Below, one piece after another: positions 1 through 9,334 of a DNA stretch of 10,845 nucleotides. Position numbers and translations under genes: made by a program. Each line of letters starts with the position of its first letter. Position 1 is the first letter of the stretch. Source of the stretch: Neovahlkampfia damariscottae (Eukaryota > Heterolobosea > Selenaionea > Neovahlkampfiida > Neovahlkampfiidae); contig JABLTG010000302.1 of assembly GCA_016618085.1 (NCBI GenBank), positions 1 through 10,845 on the forward strand, written 5' to 3'. Under the pieces are notes generated by a model. The model was not told the origin of the DNA, made no database searches, and saw nothing but the letters and a program-made list of their open reading frames with translations.

Positions 1-2
1 AA

Positions 3-119
3 AATTTTATTGGAAATCCAAAAACTGCCAGTACTGCTGGCGACGGTCCTATCCCGAAAGAAACCTTGATTTTAATGTCTGGTCTGATTAATCAGAATGA
101 ACGGAAAAGTCAGTTTTAA
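3..119 (+). CDS. Possible 3' end of an unidentified gene (partial)
   Basis: One frame stays open from the left edge to a TAA at 117-119, giving about 38 residues (starting N-F-I-G-N-P-K-T-A-S and ending N-E-R-K-S-Q-F). The stretch is more GC-rich than the spacer after it and uses ordinary codons, which suggests coding sequence. It has no start here and matches no family I recognise. A minus-strand frame is also open across bases 1-72, so the strand is not certain. The gap to the next gene start is 121 bases. Confidence 0.3.
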   Translation, partial: NFIGNPKTASTAGDGPIPKETLILMSGLINQNERKSQF

Positions 120-138
120 GATAGCGGATAAATATTCA

Positions 139-206
139 CCAATCAATTCAATCAAACTCTGATTGGCTAAAGAACTTTTGATTGTACTTTGCTTTGTACA
201 CCAATT
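139..206 (+). promoter_or_regulatory. CCAAT-type motifs upstream of the F-box gene
   Basis: CCAATCA at 139-145 and its exact inverse TGATTGG at 160-166 form an inverted pair, and a further CCAATT lies at 201-206. They sit 35-100 bases before the ATG at 241, where a promoter is expected. Similar CCAAT motifs lie just upstream of the dehydrogenase (2684-2690) and of the Cys-rich gene (9951-9980). A role in transcription is inference; in AT-rich DNA such pentamers also arise by chance. Confidence 0.3.
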
Positions 207-240
207 AAAAGCGTAAAGAAAACTTGTTCACACAAGAAAA

Positions 241-2237
241 ATGAAAAAAAACTCCGCACACCACCAAACACAAAAGGTTACCACAGATTTGCCACCAGAA
301 ATTCTTGAAAATGTTTTTCATTTTCTGAGTCAAAGAACATTTCTCAAAGCAAGAACAGTTTCAACAGAATGGTTAGAAGCGTCAAACTTTTTTTGGGAAA
401 ATATGTACCTTGATCGTTGGACTGTTATTCATCATATTCCTTTGATGATTGACGAAAAAATAAATTGGAAAAAATTATTCATGGAAAGAAGTAAAACCAT
501 GAATTTTGTAAGTGTAAATACAAGAAGAAATACGCTATTCTCTTCAAATTCCGATACAAAATTGAACAAAGGTTCGTTTTTTTTTTTTTTTTAAATTCGT
601 TTTTTTTTAGGATTCGCAATGTTGTACAGAAACGACCATGAAAAAGCTATTGAATATTTTGCTGAATCAGCAAAATTAAAACCAACAGCTAGAGCTTATG
701 AAGGTCTTACTAGAATCCATTATCACCAAAAAAACTATAACAATGTAATTATATTCGCCGAAGCTTGTTTAAATTATTCTCCGATAAATCTTGGTGAAAT
801 ATATTATTTAAGAGCACGTGCTTTATACGCACTAAACCGTCTTGAAGAGTGAAAAAAAAAAATTCAACTAATTAATCGATTTTTAGAGCTTTAAAAGATT
901 TTAATTCATCATTACAATATATCTCAATTTCACCAATTAAATACCACCTAGATTTAAAAAATTCCGAAGTTTATTTTGATAGGATGGTTACAAATATTGA
1001 ATTGGCAGACTATGATGCCGCTTTTGAAGATTGTAAAAAAATATCAACAACATTTCGTGAAGGTGATTGTTTTATGAAATGTGCAAAGATTTTATTTGAT
1101 AAAAAACTGTTTTTTCAAGCAGAAAGATTTTTGTTAAACTCAAGTGAGAAATCAAAAGAATATTATTTACTTGGAATGAGAGTTGAATGTTGTACAGGAA
1201 AATATGAAGAGGCTTTAGAATTCTATAGAAAGTATCAAGCTAAAATGAAAAATGAACCAATGGATCAGTTTGATAAAAAACCAAATCAAGAGACTTATTT
1301 AGATATTGGGATCACTTTATTTATGAATTTTCAAATTGAAGAAGCTTTGGAAAATTTCATAGAAGCTTGTAAGTTTAGAAATCGAAATGATCAAAAAATT
1401 GAAAAGAATGTCATTGACAAAGCGAATAACTTGACAAAAGTAGCGGCTTCTCTTCAGATTGATCTACATGATGATTATTTTATGACTATTCATGTTGCTT
1501 GGTCATATTATTATTTCTTCTTGGGTTTGATTGGTTATTTCACAAATCAAAATAACCCTCAGAAAGAAAGTGAAAGTTGTTATAATGCAATTACAAATTT
1601 TACAAGATGTATTACATTAAATCCAACATTACCTGAATCTTTTTATTATCGGGCTGTTTTAAGAACATACGCTCATTCATGCTTGGAGAACCAATCAAAT
1701 TTAGATTTAAATTCATCCACCAATCAAACAAAGAACTCAGAAACTAATAAAACTCATTTAATCAATTTAGATTTAGAAAAAAGAAAAACTACTTATGGAA
1801 GAAACACAAGAAGATTCAATCAAATCATTGGAAACAAAATAATCTCTTCAAATTTATTAAGAGAAGCTTTGAATGATGTTTTGAACGCAAATGCATTAAA
1901 AAATATCTCAAATTTTGAAAAGGAAAGATTAGAAACTCATGATGACACTTTTTTCAATTTGAAATTATTAGTACTGAAATGTTTCATTTTATTCGCTTTG
2001 GAAAGACAAAAAGATGCTTTTACTGAGTTACAAAAACTTACTGATGGTGATAAGAATTCTGAATTGTTATTTGAAATTACAGCAATGAAAGCTTTGATAA
2101 CTCAAAATGAAAATGATGTCAAAGATGCTTTTAAATTTGAAAAAGATGATACTTTTATTGGAACGAAATCAGAAAAATTGTCTTCTATTATTTTGTTTGA
2201 ATTGGCAAACTTGAACTTTCCTTTGGATGATGAATAA
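241..2237 (+). CDS. F-box / tetratricopeptide-repeat protein, 3 exons (241-571, 611-848, 887-2237)
   Basis: The spliced product is 639 aa. The F-box is at about residues 17-60 (D-L-P-P-E-I-L-E-N-V-F, then a W-rich end), the Skp1-binding module of SCF ubiquitin ligases. TPR-like helix pairs follow at about 115-135, 139-167, 171-203, 251-275, 282-306, 326-352 and 389-435, with typical A-L/F-P patterns such as Y-E-E-A-L-E-F-Y and C-I-T-L-N-P. About 460-510 is an N/T/K-rich linker. TPRs usually bind partner or substrate proteins, so a substrate adaptor in the cytosol or nucleus is likely, with an unknown target. Joining the exons needs a 39-nt phase-1 and a 38-nt phase-2 intron; both restore a frame that runs through TPR units, so the gene model is well supported. 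The start is the first ATG in the F-box frame. The stop is TAA, with no clear poly(A) signal. No catalytic domain is visible. Confidence 0.87.
572..610 (+). other. Intron 1 of the F-box/TPR gene (39 nt)
   Basis: GT at 572-573 and AG at 609-610. The inside is almost only T, broken by AAATTCG. Splicing is phase 1: codon 111 becomes GGA (Gly) and the frame continues into the first TPR. Unspliced, the reading frame ends within the T-run. Confidence 0.85.
849..886 (+). other. Intron 2 of the F-box/TPR gene (38 nt)
   Basis: GT at 849-850, directly followed by GA and a run of A, then AAATTCAAC and a TTTTTAG end at 886. Splicing is phase 2: codon 190 becomes GAA (Glu) and the TPR pattern E-E-A-L-K-D-F continues. 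Unspliced, the frame meets TGA at 850-852. Confidence 0.85.
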
Positions 2238-2294
2238 AAAATTCTAAATCTACAACAATCTTTTTTCATTCTCACCAACTTTATAGAGCAATGA

Positions 2295-2621
2295 TTGAAG
2301 AAAAGTAGATTCTATCAATTGTTGATACCAGAGGTTGAGCATAACTTCCTTCAGATTCATAAAAAAAACAGAGCCCAAGAAAACAATAATCAAAAAAATT
2401 AGCCATCTTTAGAAATTTTTTTAATTTAGGAATTCAAGGATCTGGATCCGATTTCTGCTGAAACTATCAATTCAATCTTGATAGTTTTCGATCTTGAATC
2501 TGTTGTTTTTCATGTTCAACTGGTTATTGATGACAAATTCCGCTATCTTCTTTCAAGTAAAAAAAAAACAGAAATCAACAATTGCACAACTATAATTTGT
2601 CGGAAAAAGTTCTTTTTTTAA
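2295..2621 (+). pseudogene. Exon-like open stretches, unassembled gene or gene remnant
   Basis: Two open stretches with protein-like composition lie in the spacer between the F-box and dehydrogenase genes. The first, 2295-2402, reads K-S-R-F-Y-Q-L-L-I-P-E-V-E-H-N-F-L-Q-I-H and ends at TAG. The second, 2430-2621, begins right after a T-rich AG acceptor (2428-2429), reads E-F-K-D-L-D-P-I-S-A-E-T-I-N-S-I-L-I-V-F, and carries a GT plus A-run (2557) like the donors of confirmed introns. Removing 2334-2429 would join them in phase 0, but that intron (96 nt) is longer than the others here. Neither stretch has an in-frame ATG. I recognise no family. It could be a decayed gene, alternative exons or chance. 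Confidence 0.3.
2461..2487. repeat. Perfect 10-bp inverted repeat (stem-loop)
   Basis: AAACTATCAA (2461-2470) and TTGATAGTTT (2478-2487) are exact reverse complements around a 7-nt loop. It lies inside the second exon-like stretch of this spacer. It could be an RNA hairpin, a dyad protein site or chance; nothing nearby decides. Confidence 0.5.
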
Positions 2622-2711
2622 CTTCCAAAATCCCAAAAAGTATTTCTGTGCTACCTGATGAATAAATAGAATCTAGATTTGCACCAATCAAAACAATTCG
2701 AATTCTCAAAC

Positions 2712-3685
2712 ATGGGACAAACATCAAGTGCAGAAGGATTCAACAGTTCCTCAACAGCTAACGATGTATTGAAAGGAATTGATTTAACTGGTAAAACAGC
2801 ACTTATAACAGGAAGTAACACGGGTATTGGCTATGAAACTGCAAGAGCACTTTGCTCAGTTGGGGCTAGAGTCATCATCTGCGGGAGAAACAAAGAAAAG
2901 TTAGAAGCAGCTAAAAAAGAGATTCAAAAATCAGTAAAAGATGGTAAAATAGATTCTCTTTCGGTAGATCTTGGTGATTTATCAAGCATCAAACAATTTG
3001 CTGAAGATGCTAAAAAATTAGATGTAAAAATTGATATTCTCATATTGAATGCTGGTGTATTATCAGCTACTAAACAAACAACAAAAGATGGATTTGATTA
3101 TGTCATGGGTGTCAATCACCTTGGTCATTTTGCGTTGACTATACAATTGTTACCTTTGATGAATAAAGAATCAGATGATTCAAGAATTGTGGTGCTTACA
3201 GGTGATATATATAAAACTACAATTGATAAAATTGATTATGATGATTTTCATTTTGAAAAAACTTTTGGGGCAAGAGTTACGTATTCAAGTTCAAAAGTAA
3301 AAAAAAAAATTTCGTTTCAACCTTTTAGTTGTGTAATGTTATGTTTGCAAAAGCAATTAATAGAAAGTTAAAAAGAGCCAATATTCCAATCACTGCCAAC
3401 TCTTTACATCCAGGAGTTATCAAAACAGAACTTGGGAGAGATTGGACTGTTGGATATGCCCTTTTAGGCATAATTGGATTCGCAGCGATGAAAAGTATTC
3501 CTCAAGGTGCTGCTACAAGTTGTTATGTTGCTACAAATCCTTCTTTGAAAAAAGTAGGTGGATTGCATTTTGACAACTGTCAAACAAGTGACACAATTCC
3601 ATTTGCTGAAAAAGATGAAGAACAAGATAAGTTATGGGATTATTCCGAAAATCAAACAGGTGTTTATTTGAAAAACTACATCTAG
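2712..3685 (+). CDS. Short-chain dehydrogenase/reductase, retinol-dehydrogenase/WWOX-like, 2 exons (2712-3296, 3329-3685)
   Basis: The spliced product is 313 aa, a usual length for classical SDRs. It is a Rossmann-fold NAD(P)-dependent oxidoreductase. Visible motifs are T-G-S-N-T-G-I-G at 33-40 (cofactor loop), L-N-A-G at 112-115, N-H-L-G-H-F at 135-140 (Asn of the tetrad), Y-S-S-S-K at 191-195 (catalytic Tyr/Lys) and H-P-G-V-I-K-T-E-L after the exon junction. R-N at 59-60 after the second strand is compatible with NADP preference. The usual catalytic Ser is not obvious: the expected V-S-S reads L-T-G at 162-164. The first ATG gives M-G-Q-T-S-S, with Gly2 and Ser6 as in N-myristoylation signals, so membrane attachment is possible. 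The 32-nt intron falls right after catalytic Lys195. The substrate cannot be told from sequence. AATAAA at 3712-3717 may be its poly(A) signal. Confidence 0.88.
3297..3328 (+). other. Intron of the dehydrogenase gene (32 nt)
   Basis: GTAAAA with a long A-run at 3297, then AAATTTCG, and a CCTTTTAG end at 3328. It is phase 0. Splicing joins Y-S-S-S-K to L-C-N-V-M-F-A-K, the expected continuation in the SDR active-site helix. Unspliced, the frame runs on briefly into unrelated residues and stops near 3370. Confidence 0.88.
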
Positions 3686-3711
3686 TAAATGTCTTTTTTC
3701 TTTCAAATTTG

Positions 3712-3717
3712 AATAAA
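3712..3717 (+). promoter_or_regulatory. Possible poly(A) signal of the dehydrogenase gene
   Basis: AATAAA occurs 26 nt after the TAG stop. Position and sequence fit a eukaryotic polyadenylation signal, but the hexamer is common in AT-rich DNA. Confidence 0.35.
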
Positions 3718-3755
3718 TTTGTGTGAAAAAATTCCAACTTTTTTTTTGTTCTTTT

Positions 3756-3825
3756 GTCCAGTGGTGTAGGTGGATGCATATGGTTACCATTCGACCAAGG
3801 CGTGGGTTCGAATCCTAACTGGACT
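3756..3825 (+). tRNA. tRNA-like Pol III gene, anticodon ambiguous (CAT or ACC), possibly degenerate
   Basis: The internal promoter matches both consensuses fully: A box TGGTGTAGGTGG (3762-3773) and B box GGTTCGAATCC (3805-3815). GTCCAGT at the 5' end pairs with ACTGGAC at 3818-3824, followed by discriminator T. The T arm pairs imperfectly. The anticodon arm is odd: the register with a 5-bp stem (TGGTT/GACCA) gives loop ACCATTC, hence anticodon CAT with C33 instead of U33 and T37 instead of a purine. The register with a normal loop (TTACCAT, anticodon ACC) has a broken stem. The length of 70 nt is slightly short. It lies alone between two protein genes. It may be a diverged functional tRNA, a pseudogene or another tRNA-derived transcript. 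Confidence 0.72.
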
Positions 3826-3827
3826 AA

Positions 3828-3832
3828 TTTTT
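3828..3832 (+). terminator. Pol III T5 terminator of the tRNA-like gene
   Basis: A run of five T begins two bases after the discriminator base, the normal Pol III stop signal and distance. It supports transcription of the tRNA-like gene from the plus strand. Confidence 0.65.
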
Positions 3833-3893
3833 GGTTGTTTTTCTGGAAAATTATCCTGAATTCATCACAGATTGTTCTTGATTAAACAAACAT

Positions 3894-6800
3894 TTATTTT
3901 TTTAATTTTAATGCTGATTCAAATAAATAATCTAATTGATTTTGATCATTCATCATTTGTTGAATAAATTCAATTTTATCAATTGAAATCTTTTCAACAT
4001 CAGAAACAATTTGCAAAGGATCTCCATCTTTTGATATTTTAATTTCACCATTCCATTTTGAAGGTAATTCATTTAAATTATATAATTCACATACTTTTAC
4101 ATAATAATCAATAATTCCAAATGAACCTTCAATAGATTGAAATTGATGAATTGCTTCTTTAAATTTCTTTTTTTTGAATAATTCAATTCCCCTACTGAAT
4201 TCTTTAATATTAATAATTCCTTTTTTCAAAGCTGAAACAACTTCAAATAATTCTTTTGGATTTTCTTGTCCTTTTAAATAAAATGAACCTAAAGAATAAC
4301 AAATAAGTTCAGGAGATGTTTTAATTTCATCATAAATCTCTTTTGTAATTACAATTGAAACACCAAGTGTTTTAGTTAATGATTCCATTCTTGATGCTGT
4401 ATTAACTGTACTTGAGATGACAGTTGCATCTAAACGTTTTTCATATCCTAATGTTCCAATCATAACATTTCCATAAGCCAATCCAACACCTATATTTATT
4501 GGTACTTTAAGATTTCTATTTAATTTCTTTAATGAATTCATCATTTCAACACCTGCTTTTACACCATCTAAAGGAGATCCAGGAAATATTGCCATAACAC
4601 AATCTCCAATAAATTTATCAACAAATCCATGATTTGATGAAATGGTTGGTGCAATTTCACTTAAAATATCATTTACGAATTTAAATGATTCTGAAGCATC
4701 CATTTTATCTGTAATTGATGTAAAATTTCTAATATCAGAAAATAAAATTGTCATTTTTTTTTCAACTGAATCTGTTGATTTTACATTTCTAACATCTTTC
4801 TTTTCTAATAAATTTAAAAATTCTTTTGGTAAAAATCTTGCATAGGCTTCATTAATAGTTTTAACAGCTTCAAATAAATTTGAATTTTCAATTGAAATTG
4901 CAACTTGAGAAAGAACATGTCTTAAAATGAATTTTTTAGATTCAGTGAAAGCACCTTCCATTGAATTATTTTCCAAATATAAAATACCTGATAAATGTTT
5001 TCCTTTAATAATAGGTGCACAAAGAACTGATTTAACAGAATTCTTTTGAATATATGAATCTTGTATAAAATTCTCTTCTTTGGTTGCATTATGATAAAAT
5101 ATCATATTTCTTTGATTTAAACATTGATTAAAAATACGAAATGAAAGAAAATTACAATTTCCTTCGATAGATTTTGAACAATGATTTGATTGTTTTTTGT
5201 CATCTGAGAATTCACTTTCAACAGTATATTTCTCATCATTTGATTTCAAAATAATGAAACCTCTTGTTGCACCTGCATTTTCAACAATAACTTGATTCAA
5301 TTTGGTTAATAATTTCTTTTTATCTAAATCTTCAGAAACTGTATTGGATGATTTGATGATGGTTTGAATGTCAATTCCAAATACATTTCCTGTTGTTGTT
5401 TCTGATGAACTTGATGTTGTTCCAATTGAACCAGTGAATGACATTCTTCTTGCATAGGATTTCAATTTATTACATCTAATTACAACACCCATTGTTTGCC
5501 ATTTGGAAAATGCTTGTAAGTAAAGATACTTTGAGTATTCATTGAATATCTCAGTATTTGAACAAAAATCAGCAAAAAATTCAGTTGCCATTGCCTCAAT
5601 CCAAGTGGATCCATTTGCAGCAGCGTTTTTTACTGCTTTATCTAAATAAGAAAAGGTTGTAAATTCATCAGTTTCTGTCCGATTTTTTGTGATTAATTTT
5701 AAGATTCCTTCACCAAATAAATGTCTAGATTTGAAGTAAATTGGATTTTGATCTGAGTAACTCTTTAGAATATTTAAACTCTCTTTCATTCGATCAATGA
5801 TTGAATCATCTTTCCATTGTTCATATATATGAAAATCTATCAACATTGAATAAAGAGAATCATCATAAAAATGAGGTAATCCAATATTTTCTTTTGGGAA
5901 TTCTTTTAGAGTATCCAGGGCTTCTCTTGCTCCATTGTAGTCTTGTAGTAAATATAAAGAAATTGCTTTTTGACTGTACAGATTATAACGTCCAAATGGA
6001 AAATTAATAAACCCAGGAATGAAATGAATCGGTTCAAAAGTAGTTGATTTTTCAGTGATGATACTCATTGTTTGAATAGATGAAGCCATCATGTCTCCAA
6101 TGAATGGATGTTTTGCATTGTAAACAGCTTTTTGAGCAGCTGTTGATTTATTATATAAAGTTGAAAAATTACAACCATTGGCAATGTTAAAATTCATCCA
6201 ACAGTAACAACTGTATGATCCCCAGTTGAATTCACCAATACTGAAACCATAAGTATAAGCATTAGCTGTAAATTTTATTGCTGTTTGACAATTTCCATCA
6301 AACATTGCAGATAATCCAGTGTAAAAACTAGAATACAATCTGATATTTGGACTCGTAATATATTTGGTGAGGTCTTGTGAGACTTTTCCAAAAACAGCAG
6401 GAGATGATTTTTGAAAATGAAATTGTGCATGCCATGAAAGTGATGCCAATAAAGGAGGTAAGTATTCATTATTTCCATGTTGAATTGCTAATTTAACACC
6501 CATTAGTTGAGTAGCTGTGGCGAAATGTGATTGAGCAACTTGATAAAAAACAGCTGAGCTATTCAACAAGAATCTTGATAACAAACTCCATTCTTGATCA
6601 GCAGTTTCTGGAATTGATTCTAAAAATAACTTTCCTGATTCTTTTCCTTTGAAAAATTGTAGCAATTCATTCAATAAATTAGTACTCCACTTTGAAAAAG
6701 CTTCATTGTTTTCTTTAGGCATATCTTTTGAAACATCGTATTTGCTAAATAATTCAAATATCAATTTTATAGCTTCATGGAAGTTTGCTGCTAGTAGTAA

Positions 6801-9334
6801 AAGTTTAGAATACGAAACAGTTGCTTTCAATGACTCAAAATTTGTTTTTGAATTCTTGATTAGTTCTTGATATATCTCTTTTGCTTCATCTAATCTACTC
6901 AATGAAAAAATATTATTTGCATGCATATGAAAAGTTTGATATGTCAAATCATGATTTGAATCCCAAGCATCATTGGTCAATAGTGATTTAGCAAAACCTG
7001 AAAATTTCAATGCTGGTTCGAATGCATAATTCTTTGCAGCAACTTTAGATGCTGTTAAATTTAATGAAATTAATTCATTTTTATCTTCAAAAATATCAGA
7101 TGCTTCATTTAAATTATTAACAATATCAAAAATGAATGATTCAATTTCATTTTGTTTTTTTGCATTTTCTAAGAACTTTTGACCAATTTTTAAATGAATT
7201 TGTTTTTTATCTTTAAATATTTCATATGCTGCTTGTTGTAATCTATCATGAACAAAAATATAATTTGTTTCTTTTTGATAAATCCATCCTAAAGTAATTG
7301 GAATCAATAAATCTTTATAAGTTTCTTGTGATGTTTTTTCATAAACCATACATAATAATTCAATTGTAAATGTATTACCAATACATGCAGCAATACTTAA
7401 AATATGTTTTGTTGTTTCAGAATATTCACCTAAATTTTCAACCATAAAATCAACAACATTATCACTAAATTTCGTATTTGATATTTCTTTTAAATCCCAT
7501 GTCCATTTTTCATTGGAATAATCAAATTTGATCAATTTTTTATCATACAAAGTCAATGTAAATTCTTTCATAAAGAATGGATTTCCATTCGTTTTTTTGA
7601 AAATTAATTCTGCTAATTTTTTTATATCTTTTGATTTCAATGAATCTGATAAGAATTCTTCAATATATTTCAAATCTAAATTTTTTAAATGAACAGTAAT
7701 GAAATTATTTTGATTCAATATTGGTTGAAGAATTGTCATTAATGGATGTGTTTCTGGAACTTCATTATCTCTATATGCTCCAATAATGAATAATCTAACA
7801 TTATTTTCATTTAACATTTGTTCAATTAATGATAATGAAGGTGGATCTGCCCATTGTAAATCATCTAAAAATAATGATAAAGTCATTCCATTTGATGAAA
7901 AATATTTGAGTAAATCAATAATGGATGAAATAAATCTTTTTTGTTCATCTTGTTCAGAAGGCATTTCAATTAAATCTTGTAAATTTTCACCTAAAATATA
8001 TTCACTTTCTGGAATTAAATTTGTAATAATTTTTGCTCTTTCTTGTAATTTGGATGATATTTCTTTCTTTAGTTGATTTAATTCTTCTTTTGATTTTAAA
8101 GACAAAAATGAAAATAATTTTTTTAAAATTTGAATGAATGCACTGTATGGTGTTGATTTTTGAAATTGATCAAATTTTCCAGTAAGTATTAAATGATTAT
8201 TTTCTTTAAATAATATTTCATCAACTAATCTTGATTTTCCAATTCCACTTGATCCACAAATCATTGATATTTCAACTTTATTATTTTCTTGAACAAATTC
8301 AAGTCTTTTTTTAAGGATTTCAATTTCATTCTCTCTTCCATAAACTTTGTATTTAAATTTGAATATATCATCAAGATCAAGTTGTCCTGCTTTAAATGTT
8401 GATAAAACATTTTGATTCGTTAAATTTTCATAAATAAATTCTAAATCTTTTTTAACTCCAATAATTGAAAAATATCTTTCATTTTGATTTTTTTTAATCA
8501 TTTTTAATATAACATCTTCAATACTCTTCGGAATGGATGGGACAATAGTTTGTAAACGAGGTGGTTCTTTCGCAATATGAGCATAAACAACTTGTGTTAA
8601 ATCGCCTTCAAATGGAAGTTTTCCTGTTAACAATTGAAAAAATGTAATTCCAAGTGAATAGATATCTGATGTTTTATCAACTAAAGATGTTGTTCTTCCT
8701 GTTTGTTCAGGACTCATGTACAAGAAAGTTCCTAAAAAAGTATTTGAATTTTTTTTTTTTGGATACCTCTTTCTGCTTTTGGAACTGTAGGATTTTTTAA
8801 AGAAACAAGAAAACTTGATTCAAAATCAATGACAACCATTTTGTTCGTTTTTTCATTGTATAAAATATTTTGAGGTTTGATGTCGCAATGAACAATGTTT
8901 TGTTCATGAATTAAGTGAAGGTTTTGACATATTTCAATAGCTGTAATTATGAAAGTTTTTATATCCATACGTCCATGGTCATTAATGTATTCCGACAAAG
9001 AACTGCCTTCATAACTTTTTATGAGGTATAACATGTTTGGTTCATGTACAAATTCAAGTGGTTCAGAAAAATTCCCTGGATATTTTTCATGTAATAGTTG
9101 TCCTATATGATGGTCTTGTTGATAAGAAAGTTGTACCGCTTCAGATGGGTAAGCGAAAGGGAAATGTTTCAAAATGGCTTCTTTTTCTTTGAATTCACCT
9201 TTGAAAACGTGGCTGTTTTCAGACTGATGAATAAGTCCCACATTTTTTGGAACTTGAAATCCTTGAGGTAGCGAGGTATTCATTGACGTCAAAACGTTGA
9301 TAAGCTCAAAATTCGTTGTTATTGGTTGAATCAT
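3894..9334 (-). CDS. Giant hybrid: Ser/Thr kinase - AAA ATPase - TPR-like region - GAF - class III nucleotide cyclase, 2 exons (9334-8767, 8731-3894)
   Basis: The spliced product is 1,801 aa. Kinase domain, about 28-293: Lys56, H-C-D-I-K-P-Q-N at 149-156, D-F-E at 170-172 in place of DFG, and M-S-P-E-Q-T-G-R from 195. A glycine-rich loop is not evident. Predicted ATPase (AAA_16 type) from about 319: Walker A G-S-S-G-I-G-K-S at 349-356, G-K-F-D-Q-F near 374-379, Walker B with D479-D480 before Q-W-A-D. About 700-1300 is a long helical region as in related bacterial kinases. GAF is about 1329-1473. The cyclase is about 1514-1690: metal Asp1522 and Asp1566, Lys1562, Thr1626 at the adenine position, Asn1633 and Arg1637. 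A short TPR-like tail ends the protein. Lys plus Thr marks class IIIb adenylate cyclases, so cAMP is the likely product. The first 900 residues resemble trifunctional kinase/ATPase/histidine kinases of cyanobacteria, with a cyclase as output. No membrane segment is evident, so it is probably cytosolic. An in-frame TAA directly precedes the ATG, fixing the start. Confidence 0.9.
8732..8766 (-). other. Intron of the kinase-cyclase gene (35 nt)
   Basis: On the minus strand GTATCC (from 8766) is followed by an A-run, AAATTCAAAT and a CTTTTTTAG end at 8732. Splicing is phase 1: codon 190 becomes GGA and joins K-A-E-R-G to T-F-L-Y-M-S-P-E-Q, the canonical activation segment of a protein kinase. Confidence 0.9.

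Noticed and set aside
84-95. 12-bp palindrome CTGATTAATCAG and the nearby GCCAG/CTGGC hairpin at 28-42
   Set aside because: Short, single, and within a possible coding end; not enough to call a site.
3531-3779. 82-codon minus-strand frame across the dehydrogenase end and the tRNA
   Set aside because: It is antisense to a well-supported SDR exon and extends into the tRNA-like gene.
3756-3825. tRNA-like gene as the selenocysteine tRNA
   Set aside because: It is only 70 nt, lacks the long variable arm and extended acceptor stem, and has no TCA at the anticodon position.
4642-8076. Several short open frames inside the kinase-cyclase gene on both strands
   Set aside because: They are shadows of the 1,609-codon open exon and have no motifs of their own.
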